A DNA stretch of 51,305 bases from Candidatus Zhuqueibacterota bacterium (GCA_030950365.1 JAUZRQ010000073.1:1-51305); one strand, 5' to 3'; numbered from the stretch's first letter, positions 16,471 through 25,281 are shown. Notes: a model not told the origin generated them from the sequence alone. Made by a program: numbers and translations.

Positions 16471-16690
16471 TTTGCGATATGGAAATTGATCAATTTTGCT
16501 GTCTGGCGCTAACTCTCTCAGCGATCCGGGAGTCGCTGCGAGAGATTTGCCATCCCCGGCAAAAGCCAAATCGTTCGCTCTATGATCGCAGTGCTGCGAA
16601 AATTGCCCCATAAAAATCTTGCCTGAAACGCTTTCCTTCCTTATACTGCATGACGACCTGCAGCCCTGAACCAGACCGGTCGGATCATCT

Positions 16691-19174
16691 ATGCAAACGG
16701 AAATTCTAGCGATGTTTGTAAACGTGGTTTTTGATCTACCCATCAATCAGCGATTTACCTACGACGTTCCTGAGTCGATTGTGGATGCCGTACAGCCCGG
16801 CGTGCGTGTGCTGGTGCCGTTCGGTCCGAGAAAAACCACCGGCTACGTGGTGGAACTGGTGGATAAACCGCCGCAGGATGTGGAGCTAAAGGCCATCGCC
16901 GACGTGCTGGACACGCGACCGCTGATCACCGATGAAATCATGCGGCTTTGCGAATGGATATCCAGTTACTATCTCTGCGGGTTGGGAGAGGTGTTGCGTA
17001 CAGCGCTGCCGGCTGGCCTGACCCTGGAACGCAAACGCGTGGTCCAGCTTGTCAAAATGCCGGATTCTGTGACCATGGCGAGAATGCGCAAGCGGGCTCC
17101 GGTGCAGTTTCAGGTTATGAAGCTGCTGCAAAAGAACAAAAAAATCCGCGCGGATGTGCTGCAAAAAAAGACCGGCTCCAGCGGTATCCTGCACAGCCTG
17201 CTGCGATTGCAGGAAGGCGGCTACATCCGCATCACTGAGAAAATGGAAGGCGGTTTCAGCCTCGAACAGCACATTCGCTACCTCAAATTTGCCCCCGATG
17301 CCGATAAGCACCGGGAGCGGGTTTCCCCTAGGGCGACCAAAATGCTGGCCATTTTGGAGGCATTGGAGAAGAAAGGCGGCAGCGGCCGCGTCCAGGAGAT
17401 TCTCCGCCAGGCCAGAGCCCCCTCCAGTTCCCTGAAGCGGCTAATCGAGCTGGGGGTGGTGGAAACCTACGAACGGCACGTGGAGCGCGATTACTATGGC
17501 GATCTTATCGTGCCGCCGGCGCCGGAATTCGTGCTTACCGCCGAACAGAAAGCCGCGCTTGAGCCCATCCTGCCGTCCATTGAAGGCGAGCCGGATAAAC
17601 CGTTTCTCATCCACGGCGTGACCGGCAGCGGCAAGACTCAGGTGTACATCGAGGCGGTGCGGGCCACGTTGAAGCGCGGGCGCGACGCCATCATCCTGGT
17701 ACCGGAAATCGCATTGACGCCGCAGATGGTGCGACGGTTTCGCAGCGTGTTTCAGCAGGAAGTGGCGGTGTTACACAGCCGCATGTCCAATGGCGAGCGC
17801 TATGACGCCTGGTTGAAAATCCGAAATGGCCGGGCGCGCGTGGTGGTCGGGCCGCGCTCCGCGATTTTTGCTCCGGTGCAAAACCTTGGGCTGGTTGTCG
17901 TGGATGAGGAGCACGAATCCAGCTACAAACAAACCGACAATGCGCCTCGCTATCATGCCCGGGATGTGGCGATTGTGCGCGCACGGCTAGCCGGCGCCAC
18001 CGCGATCCTGGGGTCAGCCACGCCATCCATGGAAAGTTACTACAACGTGCGCATCGGCAAGTACCGGCTCATCGAAATGACGCGTCGCATCGACGACATC
18101 CCGATGCCGAAGGTGATGCTGGTGAACATGGTGAAGGAGAAGCGCAAGGATCGAGACGAGAGCAGCGGCGTGCTCTCAGACATGCTGGCAAAAAAAATCG
18201 ACGAGAAGCTGGAGCGACAGGAGCAGGTGATCATTCTGCAAAACCGGCGCGGCTACGCTTCGGTGGTGCAGTGCGGCGAATGCGGGCATGTGGAAATGTG
18301 CCCCAACTGCAACATTTCCATGTCGTACCATCTGCGTGGCCTGCGCATGCGCTGCCACTATTGCAACGAGAGCCAGAAAGCCCCGGACCTGTGTCCGCAG
18401 TGCGGCAGCGTGGCAATCCGGTACCGTGGCGTGGGTACGCAAAAAGTGGAGCGGTTGTTCGAAGAGCGTTTCCCGAAGGCACGCATAGTACGCATGGACC
18501 TGGACACCACACGCGGCCGCAAGTCGCACGACCGAATTTTGCAGGATTTTGCCGAGTACAAGTACGATATCCTCATCGGCACGCAAATGGTGGCTAAGGG
18601 GCTGGATTTCCCGCGCGTGACCCTGGTAGGGGTGATTTCCGCCGATACCGGCCTTTACCTGCCGGATTTCCGCGCATCGGAGCGGACGTTTCAGTTGCTC
18701 ACGCAGGTGGCGGGTCGCGCCGGCCGCAAGGACGCGCAGGGCGAGGTCATCATCCAGACGTATTCGCCGGATCACATCTGCCTGCAGTGCGCCCGCGAGC
18801 ACGATTTCAAACGTTTTTTTTACCATGAAATGCACGAACGGCGGTCGTTGCAATATCCGCCGTTTGGCCGGCTGGCATTGATTCAGTTCCGACACGAAAA
18901 CGAGCGCACCACGCTCGAAGCCGCCATGTTGTTTGCCGGGCTGCTGAAAAAATTGGATGGTGAGTATTCGCTGCTAGGGCCATCGCCATCGCCCTTGACC
19001 CGCTTGCAAAATCAGTATCGATTCCAAATTATCCTTAAAAACAATCGCACAAAGGACCCCGCCGCATCGAAAATGCGAGCCGCGATTGATCAAGCCACAA
19101 AAGAATACAAAAAGGTCACACGAATTTCACGCGTGCGCATGTCCATCGATATCGATCCACTGGTGATTTTGTGA
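16691..19174 (+). CDS. priA: Primosomal replication-restart helicase PriA (N')
   Basis: 827 residues. It restarts stalled replication forks by binding branched DNA and loading the replicative helicase. Seen in order: N-terminal 3'-DNA-binding domain (FVNVVFDLPINQRFTYDVPE), a winged-helix region (~120-260), Walker A GVTGSGKTQ (309-317), motif II DEEH followed by the PriA-typical SSYKQTDNAPRYHARD, and a zinc-binding insert with eight Cys in four CxxC pairs (CGEC, CPNC, CHYC, CPQC). Then come helicase motifs IGTQMVAKGLDFP and QVAGRAGR. No part is missing. The second ATG at 16712 (MFVNVVFDLP) is nearer the family's usual start; neither ATG has a strong ribosome site. Confidence 0.96.
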   Translation: MQTEILAMFVNVVFDLPINQRFTYDVPESIVDAVQPGVRVLVPFGPRKTTGYVVELVDKPPQDVELKAIADVLDTRPLITDEIMRLCEWISSYYLCGLGEVLRTALPAGLTLERKRVVQLVKMPDSVTMARMRKRAPVQFQVMKLLQKNKKIRADVLQKKTGSSGILHSLLRLQEGGYIRITEKMEGGFSLEQHIRYLKFAPDADKHRERVSPRATKMLAILEALEKKGGSGRVQEILRQARAPSSSLKRLIELGVVETYERHVERDYYGDLIVPPAPEFVLTAEQKAALEPILPSIEGEPDKPFLIHGVTGSGKTQVYIEAVRATLKRGRDAIILVPEIALTPQMVRRFRSVFQQEVAVLHSRMSNGERYDAWLKIRNGRARVVVGPRSAIFAPVQNLGLVVVDEEHESSYKQTDNAPRYHARDVAIVRARLAGATAILGSATPSMESYYNVRIGKYRLIEMTRRIDDIPMPKVMLVNMVKEKRKDRDESSGVLSDMLAKKIDEKLERQEQVIILQNRRGYASVVQCGECGHVEMCPNCNISMSYHLRGLRMRCHYCNESQKAPDLCPQCGSVAIRYRGVGTQKVERLFEERFPKARIVRMDLDTTRGRKSHDRILQDFAEYKYDILIGTQMVAKGLDFPRVTLVGVISADTGLYLPDFRASERTFQLLTQVAGRAGRKDAQGEVIIQTYSPDHICLQCAREHDFKRFFYHEMHERRSLQYPPFGRLALIQFRHENERTTLEAAMLFAGLLKKLDGEYSLLGPSPSPLTRLQNQYRFQIILKNNRTKDPAASKMRAAIDQATKEYKKVTRISRVRMSIDIDPLVIL

Positions 19175-19608
19175 GGTGCTCCTGGAGATTGACGCAAAAC
19201 AGAAATTCAATTGCCAACCATTGTCGGGAAGCCGAAGAGGGCGTAGAACTTGCGGAGTGGAATGTCGTGTCTGCGGTGTTTGGTTGTGGATTGGGTAAGC
19301 GAGAGCCAATACCATATGTGAGGGTGTTTTGGGTTGTTGCTGGTTTTGCCCTCCTGCAGGCGGGAGTCAAGGATTTTAACCACGGATTGACGCGGATGGG
19401 ACACGGATGATGGGTATTGAAACCGCGGAGTGCTGCAGAGATCGCAAAGATTTTTCTCCACACTTTTCGTCTTTCCGATTTTTTACCGGTTGCGATGTTG
19501 TTTGCAATTGTCGATGAGCTCCTCACCCGCAAGGGGCGGAGGCTACACATTTCAGAACCTATCTTGAATTTAATTCCTCGCCTGTGCATGTGCCCATGGC
19601 AAAATATT
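19175..19608. other. Repeat-bearing spacer after priA
   Basis: No gene supported. It contains decayed copies of the window's spacer repeats (19284-19548) and leads into the promoter region of the metallophosphoesterase gene. Confidence 0.55.
19284..19548. repeat. Third locus of the spacer repeats, partly decayed
   Basis: Contains CCAATACCATATGTGAGGGTGTTTT (19308 on), a decayed form of the CCAACACCGT palindrome. From 19380 it has CACGGATTGACGCGGATG, GACACGGATGATGGG, GAAACCGCGGAG and GCAGAGATCGCAAAG. At 19521-19548 is CCCGCAAGGGGCGGAGGCTACA, equivalent to the GC module at 16419-16438. Module order differs from the other loci. Confidence 0.65.
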
Positions 19609-19637
19609 TTGTTTCGAAATGTTACAACTTCTACAAT
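19609..19637 (+). promoter_or_regulatory. Putative upstream promoter of the metallophosphoesterase operon
   Basis: TTGTTT (19609-19614), 17-bp spacer, TACAAT (19632-19637). A second, better-placed promoter lies just downstream. Confidence 0.4.
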
Positions 19638-19641
19638 ATAC

Positions 19642-19670
19642 TTGCGATAAGTTTATGAAAATATTATATT
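19642..19670 (+). promoter_or_regulatory. Putative main promoter of the metallophosphoesterase operon
   Basis: TTGCGA (19642-19647), 17-bp spacer, TATATT (19665-19670). Transcription would start near 19677, giving a leader of about 27 nt with AAAGGAGTTAGGAG as ribosome site. Confidence 0.55.
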
Positions 19671-19703
19671 GCCAACAGCTTCCCAAAAGGAGTTAGGAGA
19701 CGC

Positions 19704-20432
19704 ATGAGATACGGCCTGATTTCGGATATCCACGGGAACCTCGAAGCTCTGACCGTGGTTATCAAAGAGCTTGAGAAGCGCAATGTGGACGAGGTGCTTT
19801 GTCTGGGGGACATCATCGGATACGGGCCGGATCCAGAGGAGTGTGTTGACCTCGTAAAGCGCTACGCCAATGTCATTCTGGCCGGGAATCACGATTACGC
19901 CGCTATGGGCATACTAGATATTAGCTACTTTAATCCACATGCTCGGCGCGCCATCGAATGGACGGCCGGACAGATCTCCGATGAGACGCGAAAATTTCTC
20001 AAAGAACGTCCTCTGATGATGGTGTACGACGATTTCACCATTGTGCACGCGACCCCGGCCGAACCCGAAAAATGGAATTACATCCTGTCGCTCGAAGATG
20101 CTGCCGATAACTTTGCTCATTTCCATAATCAGGTCTGCTTTATCGGACATTCGCACGTGCCGGTGATTATTGCCAAAGATAAACGGGGCAAGATTTCCGT
20201 CCGCAAAGGGCAAGAAATTCAGCTACAGGACAGTGAGAAATACATCATCAATATCGGCAGTGTGGGGCAGCCGCGGGATCTCGATCCGCGGGCTGCATTT
20301 GCGATTTTCGATACCGAAACCAAACATTATGAATTGCTACGCGCGGCATACGACATACAGACCACACAGCAAAAAATTTTGAAAAAAGGCCTACCGTATT
20401 TTCTGGCCGAACGTCTGGCAAAAGGACAGTAG
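19704..20432 (+). CDS. Calcineurin-like metallophosphoesterase (YfcE/MJ0936-like)
   Basis: 242 residues with all five metallophosphatase motifs: D8xH10 (ISDIHGN), GDxxGYGP with D36, GNHD with N62 and H63, His in IVHATP (~114), and GHSH near 148-151. This subfamily consists of small soluble two-metal phosphodiesterases/phosphatases; the natural substrate is often unknown. It follows two promoter-like sequences and is the first gene of a run with Roadblock-MglA-Roadblock (72 bp before the next start), so a signalling link is possible but unproven. Confidence 0.92.
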   Translation: MRYGLISDIHGNLEALTVVIKELEKRNVDEVLCLGDIIGYGPDPEECVDLVKRYANVILAGNHDYAAMGILDISYFNPHARRAIEWTAGQISDETRKFLKERPLMMVYDDFTIVHATPAEPEKWNYILSLEDAADNFAHFHNQVCFIGHSHVPVIIAKDKRGKISVRKGQEIQLQDSEKYIINIGSVGQPRDLDPRAAFAIFDTETKHYELLRAAYDIQTTQQKILKKGLPYFLAERLAKGQ

Positions 20433-20504
20433 CATCTCTGAAAAAAGCAACGTCGTCAACCCTGTGAGGACTACATTGAGGTGAAATCAAAGGAGGAACC
20501 GCCG

Positions 20505-21041
20505 ATGGCTCTGGCCCAAAAAGCCCCCCAGTCGCAGTTCATGCTCTCGACAGAGGCCTTTAATGAGATTTCTGAAGTGTTGAAGGAACTCGAAGCCTCG
20601 ACGCGAGCAGAACTGGCCGTATTTTGCGATGCGAATGGTGTGCCTATCACCCATGCTGGTAAGCCTCGCGCCATCGACCTGACCAGCCTGTCTGCGTTGA
20701 ATGCGGGCAACTATGCCGCCACGCGCGAAATGGCCCGGCTGATCGGCGAAAGCCAGGGATTTAAATTTTTATTTCTCGAAGGCGAAAATAAAAATATCTA
20801 TCTTTGCAACGTGGGCTATGATTTTCTGCTGTCTATTGTGTTTGCTAAAACCGTGGCGCTGGGCATGGTCCGGATTTATGCCAATAAAGCTGTCAAGCAG
20901 ATTGCCAGCATCCTGGAAAAGGCGCAGAAGCAAGAGCAGATGGCCGAAGAATTTCTCGATGTGGAATTCAATACCCTCCTCGGCAAGGCGTTGGACGCTT
21001 CCTTTCGCAAACCGAATCCATCAACCAAGACCGGGCAATAG
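20505..21041 (+). CDS. Roadblock/LC7-domain protein, MglA partner (first copy)
   Basis: 178 residues. The central part (~17-130) has the Roadblock/LC7 pattern: a long first helix (EAFNEISEVLKELEAS), strands AELAVFCDANGVPI and KFLFLEGENKNIYLCNVG, and a final helix (GMVRIYANKAVKQIASILEKA). A charged helical tail follows (KQEQMAEEFLDVEFNTLLGKALDASF). The open frame extends to a GTG at 20481, but AAAGGAGG at 20489-20496 lies inside that extension and points to ATG 20505. The MglA-type GTPase starts 2 nt after its stop. Roadblock proteins paired with MglA act as GTPase-activating or nucleotide-exchange partners (MglB, RomR/RomX-like roles) in polarity and motility. Which role this copy has cannot be decided. 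Confidence 0.88.
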   Translation: MALAQKAPQSQFMLSTEAFNEISEVLKELEASTRAELAVFCDANGVPITHAGKPRAIDLTSLSALNAGNYAATREMARLIGESQGFKFLFLEGENKNIYLCNVGYDFLLSIVFAKTVALGMVRIYANKAVKQIASILEKAQKQEQMAEEFLDVEFNTLLGKALDASFRKPNPSTKTGQ

Positions 21042-21043
21042 GC

Positions 21044-21628
21044 ATGTTCATCAATTGGGCGCAGAAGGAAATCAATCTTAAAATCGTGTATTACGGTCCC
21101 GGACTAAGCGGCAAAACTACTAACCTCGAGTATATTTATCAGCAGATTGACCCATCATTGCGTGGCGAGCTGGTGACGTTGAAAACCCGCGAGGAACGCA
21201 CCCTGTATTTCGATTTCTTACAGCTCGAGTTCGGCCGCATTAAGGGCATGCATCCCAAGTTTAACCTGTACACCATTCCGGGACAGGTGTATTACGCGCA
21301 GAGCCGGCGCATCATCCTCCGCGGCGTGGATGGCATCGTGTTTGTGGCCGATTCGCAACAAGACCGCATGATTGAAAATCTGGATTCCCTGCTCGATCTG
21401 GAAGAAAATTTGATCAACGAAGGCAAAAGTCTGGAAGCCGTGCCCTGGGTGTTGCAATACAACAAACGCGATTTACCGCACATCAGCACGGTAGAAGAAC
21501 TGGATCGCAAATTGAATTTTTTGCGCGTGCCGACGATCGAGGCCGTTGCGGTGCAGGGGCATGGCGTGATTGAAACCCTGAAACGGATCATTCAGCATGT
21601 GATGACATACGTACAGGAGGTCATGTAA
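21044..21628 (+). CDS. mglA: MglA-like small Ras-family GTPase
   Basis: 194 residues. P-loop GPGLSGKT (18-25), G3 TIPGQ (77-81, the MglA-type replacement of DxxGQ), and G4 NKRD (140-143). The start MFINWAQKEINLKIVYYGPG is very close to bacterial MglA proteins. These GTPases set cell polarity and steer gliding or type IV pilus motility in Myxococcus and relatives; in other phyla the output is often unknown. It sits between two Roadblock genes, 2 nt after the first and directly abutting the second. Its own 3' end carries the ribosome site for the next gene. Confidence 0.94.
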   Translation: MFINWAQKEINLKIVYYGPGLSGKTTNLEYIYQQIDPSLRGELVTLKTREERTLYFDFLQLEFGRIKGMHPKFNLYTIPGQVYYAQSRRIILRGVDGIVFVADSQQDRMIENLDSLLDLEENLINEGKSLEAVPWVLQYNKRDLPHISTVEELDRKLNFLRVPTIEAVAVQGHGVIETLKRIIQHVMTYVQEVM

Positions 21629-22021
21629 TTGAACACCATGGAACGGGATCTCGCGCCCCAGGAATTGATCGAATCCAGAATGCAGGCCATCGTGAATCTA
21701 GGCAACTTCGAGGCCGTGTTTCTGTTCACCGATGAGGGATTGCCGCTGGCCAAAGCCACGGCTCAGGAATCTTCGGACGAAGACCGCCTCGCCGAAATGT
21801 CGTTGACGTTTCAGAACGTGAAGAATCTGGCCACCTCGCTCGGCGGCATCCAGCGGCTGAAGGAGGTGTTCATCGAAGGCGAAAACCACCGCAAAGTGGT
21901 GTTTCGCTTTTTTCATGCCCTCGGCAACGATCTCGTACTCGCGGCCATCATCCCACCGAAACGGGCTTATCGAAAGGTCACAAATGATTTGCAACGCCTC
22001 ATTTTAACGCTTAAATTTTAG
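21629..22021 (+). CDS. Roadblock/LC7-like protein (second copy), TTG start
   Basis: 130 residues with the Roadblock fold pattern: helix IESRMQAIVNLGNFEAVFLFTDEG, where the strand leads to the G-x-P turn (GLPLAK), then EVFIEGENHRKVVFRFF and LVLAAIIPPKRAYRKVTNDL. The TAA of mglA is immediately followed by TTG at 21629, and AGGAGG ends 8 nt before that TTG, the best spacing. The ATG at 21638 would be 17 nt away. So translation probably starts at TTG and is coupled to mglA. It is clearly divergent from the first Roadblock protein and shorter, suggesting distinct roles (for example GAP versus exchange factor or adaptor). Confidence 0.85.
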   Translation: MNTMERDLAPQELIESRMQAIVNLGNFEAVFLFTDEGLPLAKATAQESSDEDRLAEMSLTFQNVKNLATSLGGIQRLKEVFIEGENHRKVVFRFFHALGNDLVLAAIIPPKRAYRKVTNDLQRLILTLKF

Positions 22022-22123
22022 ACCATATTCGTGCGCACATCACTGAGCGTATCCATCTTCTCCGAGCCATAAACCCTTTCCCCGGGATCATCCCGCATCG
22101 AATCGTCCAACTGGAGTCTGGCC

Positions 22124-23341
22124 ATGCAGAAACCGATTCCGCGTTCGGCGGTGCTTTCCTGGGCCATGTATGATCTGGCCAACACGATCTTCTCCATGAA
22201 CATCGTATCGTTTTATTTTTCCGTGTGGGTGGTCAACAAAATGGGCGGCACCGATGCCGACTACAGCTTCGCCAACGCGTTTTCCATGGGGCTGATGTTC
22301 CTGTCCGCGCCGGTGCTGGGGGCGCTGTCCGACCAGATTTCCCGGCGAATGCCGTTTCTTATTTTCACCACGGTCACGTGCGTGGTGTTCACGGCGCTTT
22401 TGGGCATGGGCGGCCTGTTCCTGTCGATCGTGTTTTTCATTATCGCCAATTACATGTTTCAGGCCGGATTGATTTTTTATGATTCGCTGCTACCGGTGGT
22501 CAGCACGGAGGAGAACCGTGGCCGGGTGGGCGGACTGGGCATTGGGCTGGGCTATGTGGGCTCGTTTATCGGCATGGGCAGCGGCCTGTTGCTGCTGAAC
22601 AAAATTGGCTATGTCGGTGTATTCCGCATGACCGCCCTGCTGTTTTTCGTGTTTGCGCTGCCCTGTTTCATCTTCGTGCACGAGCCGGTTTCCGATCGAG
22701 CGCGGCAAATTGATCTTGGCGCCATGGTGCGCGGCGCGTTCCAGCAGGTGTTCAAAACCATCCGGCATGCGCGTGAGTTTCCGGGATTGTTGCGGTTTCT
22801 GGTCGGCCGGCTGTTTTACACCGATCCGGTCAACACGATCATCGTGTTCATGGGCATATACGTGACCAATGAGGTGGGCTTCACGGAATCGGAGGCTCAG
22901 GTGTTGATGCTGGTGGCCATCGCGGCGGCGGTGGTGGGCGGTTTCATCTGGGGCGTGGTGGTGGATCGGTTTCAGCCAGCGCGTTCGCTATTGTGGGTGC
23001 TGATTTCCTGGAAGGTCGCCATTCTTGGCGCGTTTTTGATTGCGGTTCTGGGGCTGCCGAAAGCGCTGTTCTGGGGCGTGGCCTGTCTCGCGGGCATTTC
23101 GCTGGGCGGCACCTGGGCCGCCGATCGGCCGCTGATGCTGAAGCTGGCGCCGAAGGAGTTTTTGGGCGAGTTTTACGGGCTATACAGCATGGTGGGTCGG
23201 TTTGCTTCGGTAGTGGGACCGTTGCTCTGGGGGCTGATCGTTAATACATTAGGATGGGGACGGCCGGCAGCCGTGTTTTCCCTGTTGTTGCTTCTCATAG
23301 TGGCCTACATCATTCTCCTGCCGCTAAAAGAAAAGGCCTGA
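22124..23341 (+). CDS. MFS transporter, UMF1 (Atg22-like) family
   Basis: 405 residues, strongly hydrophobic with about 11-12 membrane segments. The N-terminus (SWAMYDLANTIFSMNIVSFYFSVW divided around the first helix) is the hallmark of the UMF1/Atg22-like branch. LGALSDQISRRMPFL is the MFS loop 2-3 signature, and ENRGRVGGLGIGLGYVGSFIG is typical of this family. Substrates of bacterial members are mostly unknown; Atg22 exports amino acids from the vacuole. It starts about 100 bp after the second Roadblock gene with GGAG before the ATG, so it may be in the same operon. Confidence 0.9.
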   Translation: MQKPIPRSAVLSWAMYDLANTIFSMNIVSFYFSVWVVNKMGGTDADYSFANAFSMGLMFLSAPVLGALSDQISRRMPFLIFTTVTCVVFTALLGMGGLFLSIVFFIIANYMFQAGLIFYDSLLPVVSTEENRGRVGGLGIGLGYVGSFIGMGSGLLLLNKIGYVGVFRMTALLFFVFALPCFIFVHEPVSDRARQIDLGAMVRGAFQQVFKTIRHAREFPGLLRFLVGRLFYTDPVNTIIVFMGIYVTNEVGFTESEAQVLMLVAIAAAVVGGFIWGVVVDRFQPARSLLWVLISWKVAILGAFLIAVLGLPKALFWGVACLAGISLGGTWAADRPLMLKLAPKEFLGEFYGLYSMVGRFASVVGPLLWGLIVNTLGWGRPAAVFSLLLLLIVAYIILLPLKEKA

Positions 23342-23789
23342 ACGATTTTTGGAAAACCAGGGGGGAATTGGTCTCTATATTACGGGCATTTAAAATCTTC
23401 TTAAATATTTCAATGTTTCTGAAATCTGTCCGTTATGATACACTGTGTATACGGGAGACAGGATCAGGACGATTCGTTTCCAGCAGCGCCTACGAGAACT
23501 TTTCGTTTAAACCATTAAAAAACAAAGAAATATATCTGATAGGGGAGGTGCCCCACACTTTTGGCATGGTAGTTGTCTCTTATCCAGATGAAATCACAAT
23601 TCATGAAGTGTTGCATTGAAAACCGAACTGGCTCGCCAAATTTGCGTCAAAGGAACGAGGGGCAAAAGGATGGATGAGTAACGCGAGTGGCCGCCGCATG
23701 GAGGCTGAGTTTAAAACCGGAATGCTCCATCCTTTTTCAAGTATCGGTGAGTTGAGGGGAAGAACGGGAACATCGCAAGGAGGTGCATC
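23342..23789. other. Spacer, possibly with a 68-codon frame of doubtful reality
   Basis: An ATG at 23413 opens a 68-codon frame to 23619 (ending FGMVVVSYPDEITIHEVLH). It lacks a ribosome site and any family I know, and its base composition is AT-rich like the spacer. I do not call it a gene. The stretch ends with GCAAGGAGGTGCATC, the ribosome site of the next gene. Confidence 0.4.
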
Positions 23790-24365
23790 ATGGCTAAGGC
23801 AGCATCTCAAGGAAACCGCCGGGCCAAATTCAGCAGGATCATTCAATCGCTTTTGGCTTTTTCGGTGGGGCTCGCCTTGTTTGCAGGGACGCAGGAGACC
23901 TTTTCCCAGACCGAAGAGAATGCGAAAAAAGGCATTCAATTGAAAAAAGAGGGGATTACCGCATATATCGTTCGGGACGAGAGCCTCGACGGCATCAAGC
24001 TAACGATGTTAATCGGCCACAACAGTAAGCTATCGCAGCGCATCCGGAAAATGGTCGGCCGCGACGTCATTCCGCTGATCTTTTCGGTCTCCACGCTGCC
24101 TGGACAGACCACCTATTTCAATCCCTTGGCCCTGGAATTTGTGCAGGACGGCAAGTCCTGGCGGCCGGATAGCAGCGCCCTGGATTCGGTGATCATCATG
24201 CTGGAAGAAAAAGGCAAGTTCGGCGGCGTGCTGGAAGGCGGGCAAACGCATCAGGCGGTGTTGTTGCTCCCGGAATGGTTTCAGGCCAACAAACCAATTT
24301 ACATCCGCTATCGCGAGCAGTCCGACGCCAATCTGCAACTGACTCAGAGCCTGAACGGTTCGTGA
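23790..24365 (+). CDS. Secreted protein of unknown function
   Basis: 191 residues. A signal peptide is clear: basic start (KAASQGNRRAKFSR), hydrophobic core IIQSLLAFSVGLALFAG, cleavage probably near TFSQ (~40). The mature domain (~150 residues) looks beta-rich (TAYIVRDESLDGIKLTMLIGHN; DVIPLIFSVSTLPGQTTYFNPLALEFVQ) with a conserved-looking WRPDSS segment. I do not recognise the family. A very strong ribosome site (AAGGAGG, 8 nt before the ATG) suggests high expression. The next gene, a response regulator, is 180 bp away. Confidence 0.8.
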   Translation: MAKAASQGNRRAKFSRIIQSLLAFSVGLALFAGTQETFSQTEENAKKGIQLKKEGITAYIVRDESLDGIKLTMLIGHNSKLSQRIRKMVGRDVIPLIFSVSTLPGQTTYFNPLALEFVQDGKSWRPDSSALDSVIIMLEEKGKFGGVLEGGQTHQAVLLLPEWFQANKPIYIRYREQSDANLQLTQSLNGS

Positions 24366-24383
24366 GGTTGGGCTTCGATACCC

Positions 24384-24401
24384 GCGAATCCATCGATTCG
24401 C
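24384..24401. other. Short stem-loop between the secreted-protein and response-regulator genes
   Basis: GCGAATC (24384-24390), CATC loop, GATTCGC (24395-24401): a perfect 7-bp stem. No T tract follows on either strand, so a classic terminator is not supported. Confidence 0.35.
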
Positions 24402-24545
24402 CCGGGATTCTGTGAGGGAACATCTGCATTTACCACCATTTGCTTTGAGCGCCGTTTGTCTCCGGCACCGGGGAGTTTGCGGAGGAATCCGGCGGGTTTT
24501 CACAAATCACCAAAGCCGCAAACCGGGCTTTAAGGAGGAAGCCGT

Positions 24546-25031
24546 ATGTTGACCGCGATCATGGAAGAAGACAGGATGAGCATGGATCGTCTGGCACATT
24601 ACCGCACGGCAGATATCTTACCGGAACCGCCCCGGATCATTGTCATTGAGGGAAATGAGGATCATCTCTGGCTGATAGAACAGGCATTAAAGCGCAGCTT
24701 CCCGAACAGCCGCACTACCATGTTTTCCAGTGGGCAGGAGGCGTTGACCTTTTTCCGCAAAAAGCGGCGGTTGCGCGATGCCGAACAAATCGAGCTGATT
24801 TTGCTGGACATCGACCTGCCGGATTATGACAGCGTGAAGCTGGTGGAATATTTGAAACGCAGCAAATTGTACTGCAACATCCCAGTCATTATTTTGTCGG
24901 ATTATGAACGTCCGCCGGCGGTGCAGAAGGCGATCGATATCGGCGCAGAAGAGCACATCGTCAAGCCGTTTGATTTTCATGATTTTACCGATCTGCTGCA
25001 TCGGAAACTGCGGCAATGGATTATCCCATGA
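24546..25031 (+). CDS. Single-domain response regulator
   Basis: 161 residues with one receiver domain (~30-158) and no output domain. Acidic pocket E38/D39, phospho-acceptor Asp88 (LILLDIDLPDYD), switch Ser118 (IILSD) and Lys140 (VKPFD) are all present. Proteins closest in pattern (…ILLDI.LPD.DGxEVL) are Rcp1/CheY-like stand-alone receivers that relay phosphate or control a partner protein. TAAGGAGGAAG before the ATG supports the 24546 start; ATGs at 24561 and 24576 are weaker options. No kinase is adjacent. Confidence 0.9.
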   Translation: MLTAIMEEDRMSMDRLAHYRTADILPEPPRIIVIEGNEDHLWLIEQALKRSFPNSRTTMFSSGQEALTFFRKKRRLRDAEQIELILLDIDLPDYDSVKLVEYLKRSKLYCNIPVIILSDYERPPAVQKAIDIGAEEHIVKPFDFHDFTDLLHRKLRQWIIP

Positions 25032-25134
25032 AAGGCAGGAACAGAACCTTGCCGCTTGCCCTTCCGTTTTTGGATTTTCCCGCCACCTTTTCTAACCTAA
25101 GAAATTTCATAAAGATGTCATTTCTTAAATAATA

Positions 25135-25163
25135 TTGACATTCAGGGCTAAAATTAATATATT
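25135..25163 (+). promoter_or_regulatory. Sigma-70-type promoter of tRNA-Leu
   Basis: Consensus TTGACA (25135-25140), exactly 17 bp, TATATT (25158-25163). The tRNA begins 10 bases after the -10 box, so transcription starts at or just before the mature 5' end. The best promoter in the window. Confidence 0.85.
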
Positions 25164-25172
25164 TGCACGATT

Positions 25173-25256
25173 GCGAGAGTGGCGAAATTGGCAGACGCGC
25201 TAGACTTAGGATCTAGTGTCCGAAAGGACATGGGGGTTCGAGTCCCCCCTCTCGCA
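25173..25256 (+). tRNA. tRNA-Leu (anticodon UAG)
   Basis: Class II tRNA of 84 bases without encoded CCA. The acceptor stem GCGAGAG (25173-25179) pairs with CTCTCGC (25249-25255), followed by discriminator A. The D-arm has GGCGAAATTGGCAGAC. The anticodon stem-loop has ACTTAGGAT with anticodon TAG. The long variable arm is TGTCCGAAAGGACA, and the T-arm has GGGGGTTCGAGTCCCCC. Leucine identity follows from anticodon, long variable arm and discriminator A. Confidence 0.97.
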
Positions 25257-25281
25257 TCTATCCTGTATGTTTGACACTGAC

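Larger units (their letters stand above)
15941..16690. other. Repeat-rich spacer between rpoD and priA
   Basis: No credible gene: the open frames have no ribosome sites and run through repeats. The first 530 bases are a mosaic of palindromic and CACGGATG-type repeats (separate entries). From 16481 to 16690 I see nothing beyond ordinary spacer and presumably the priA promoter. Confidence 0.6.

Noticed and set aside
23413-23619. 68-codon frame in the spacer after the MFS transporter
   Set aside because: No ribosome site and no known family; could be real but the sequence does not support calling it.
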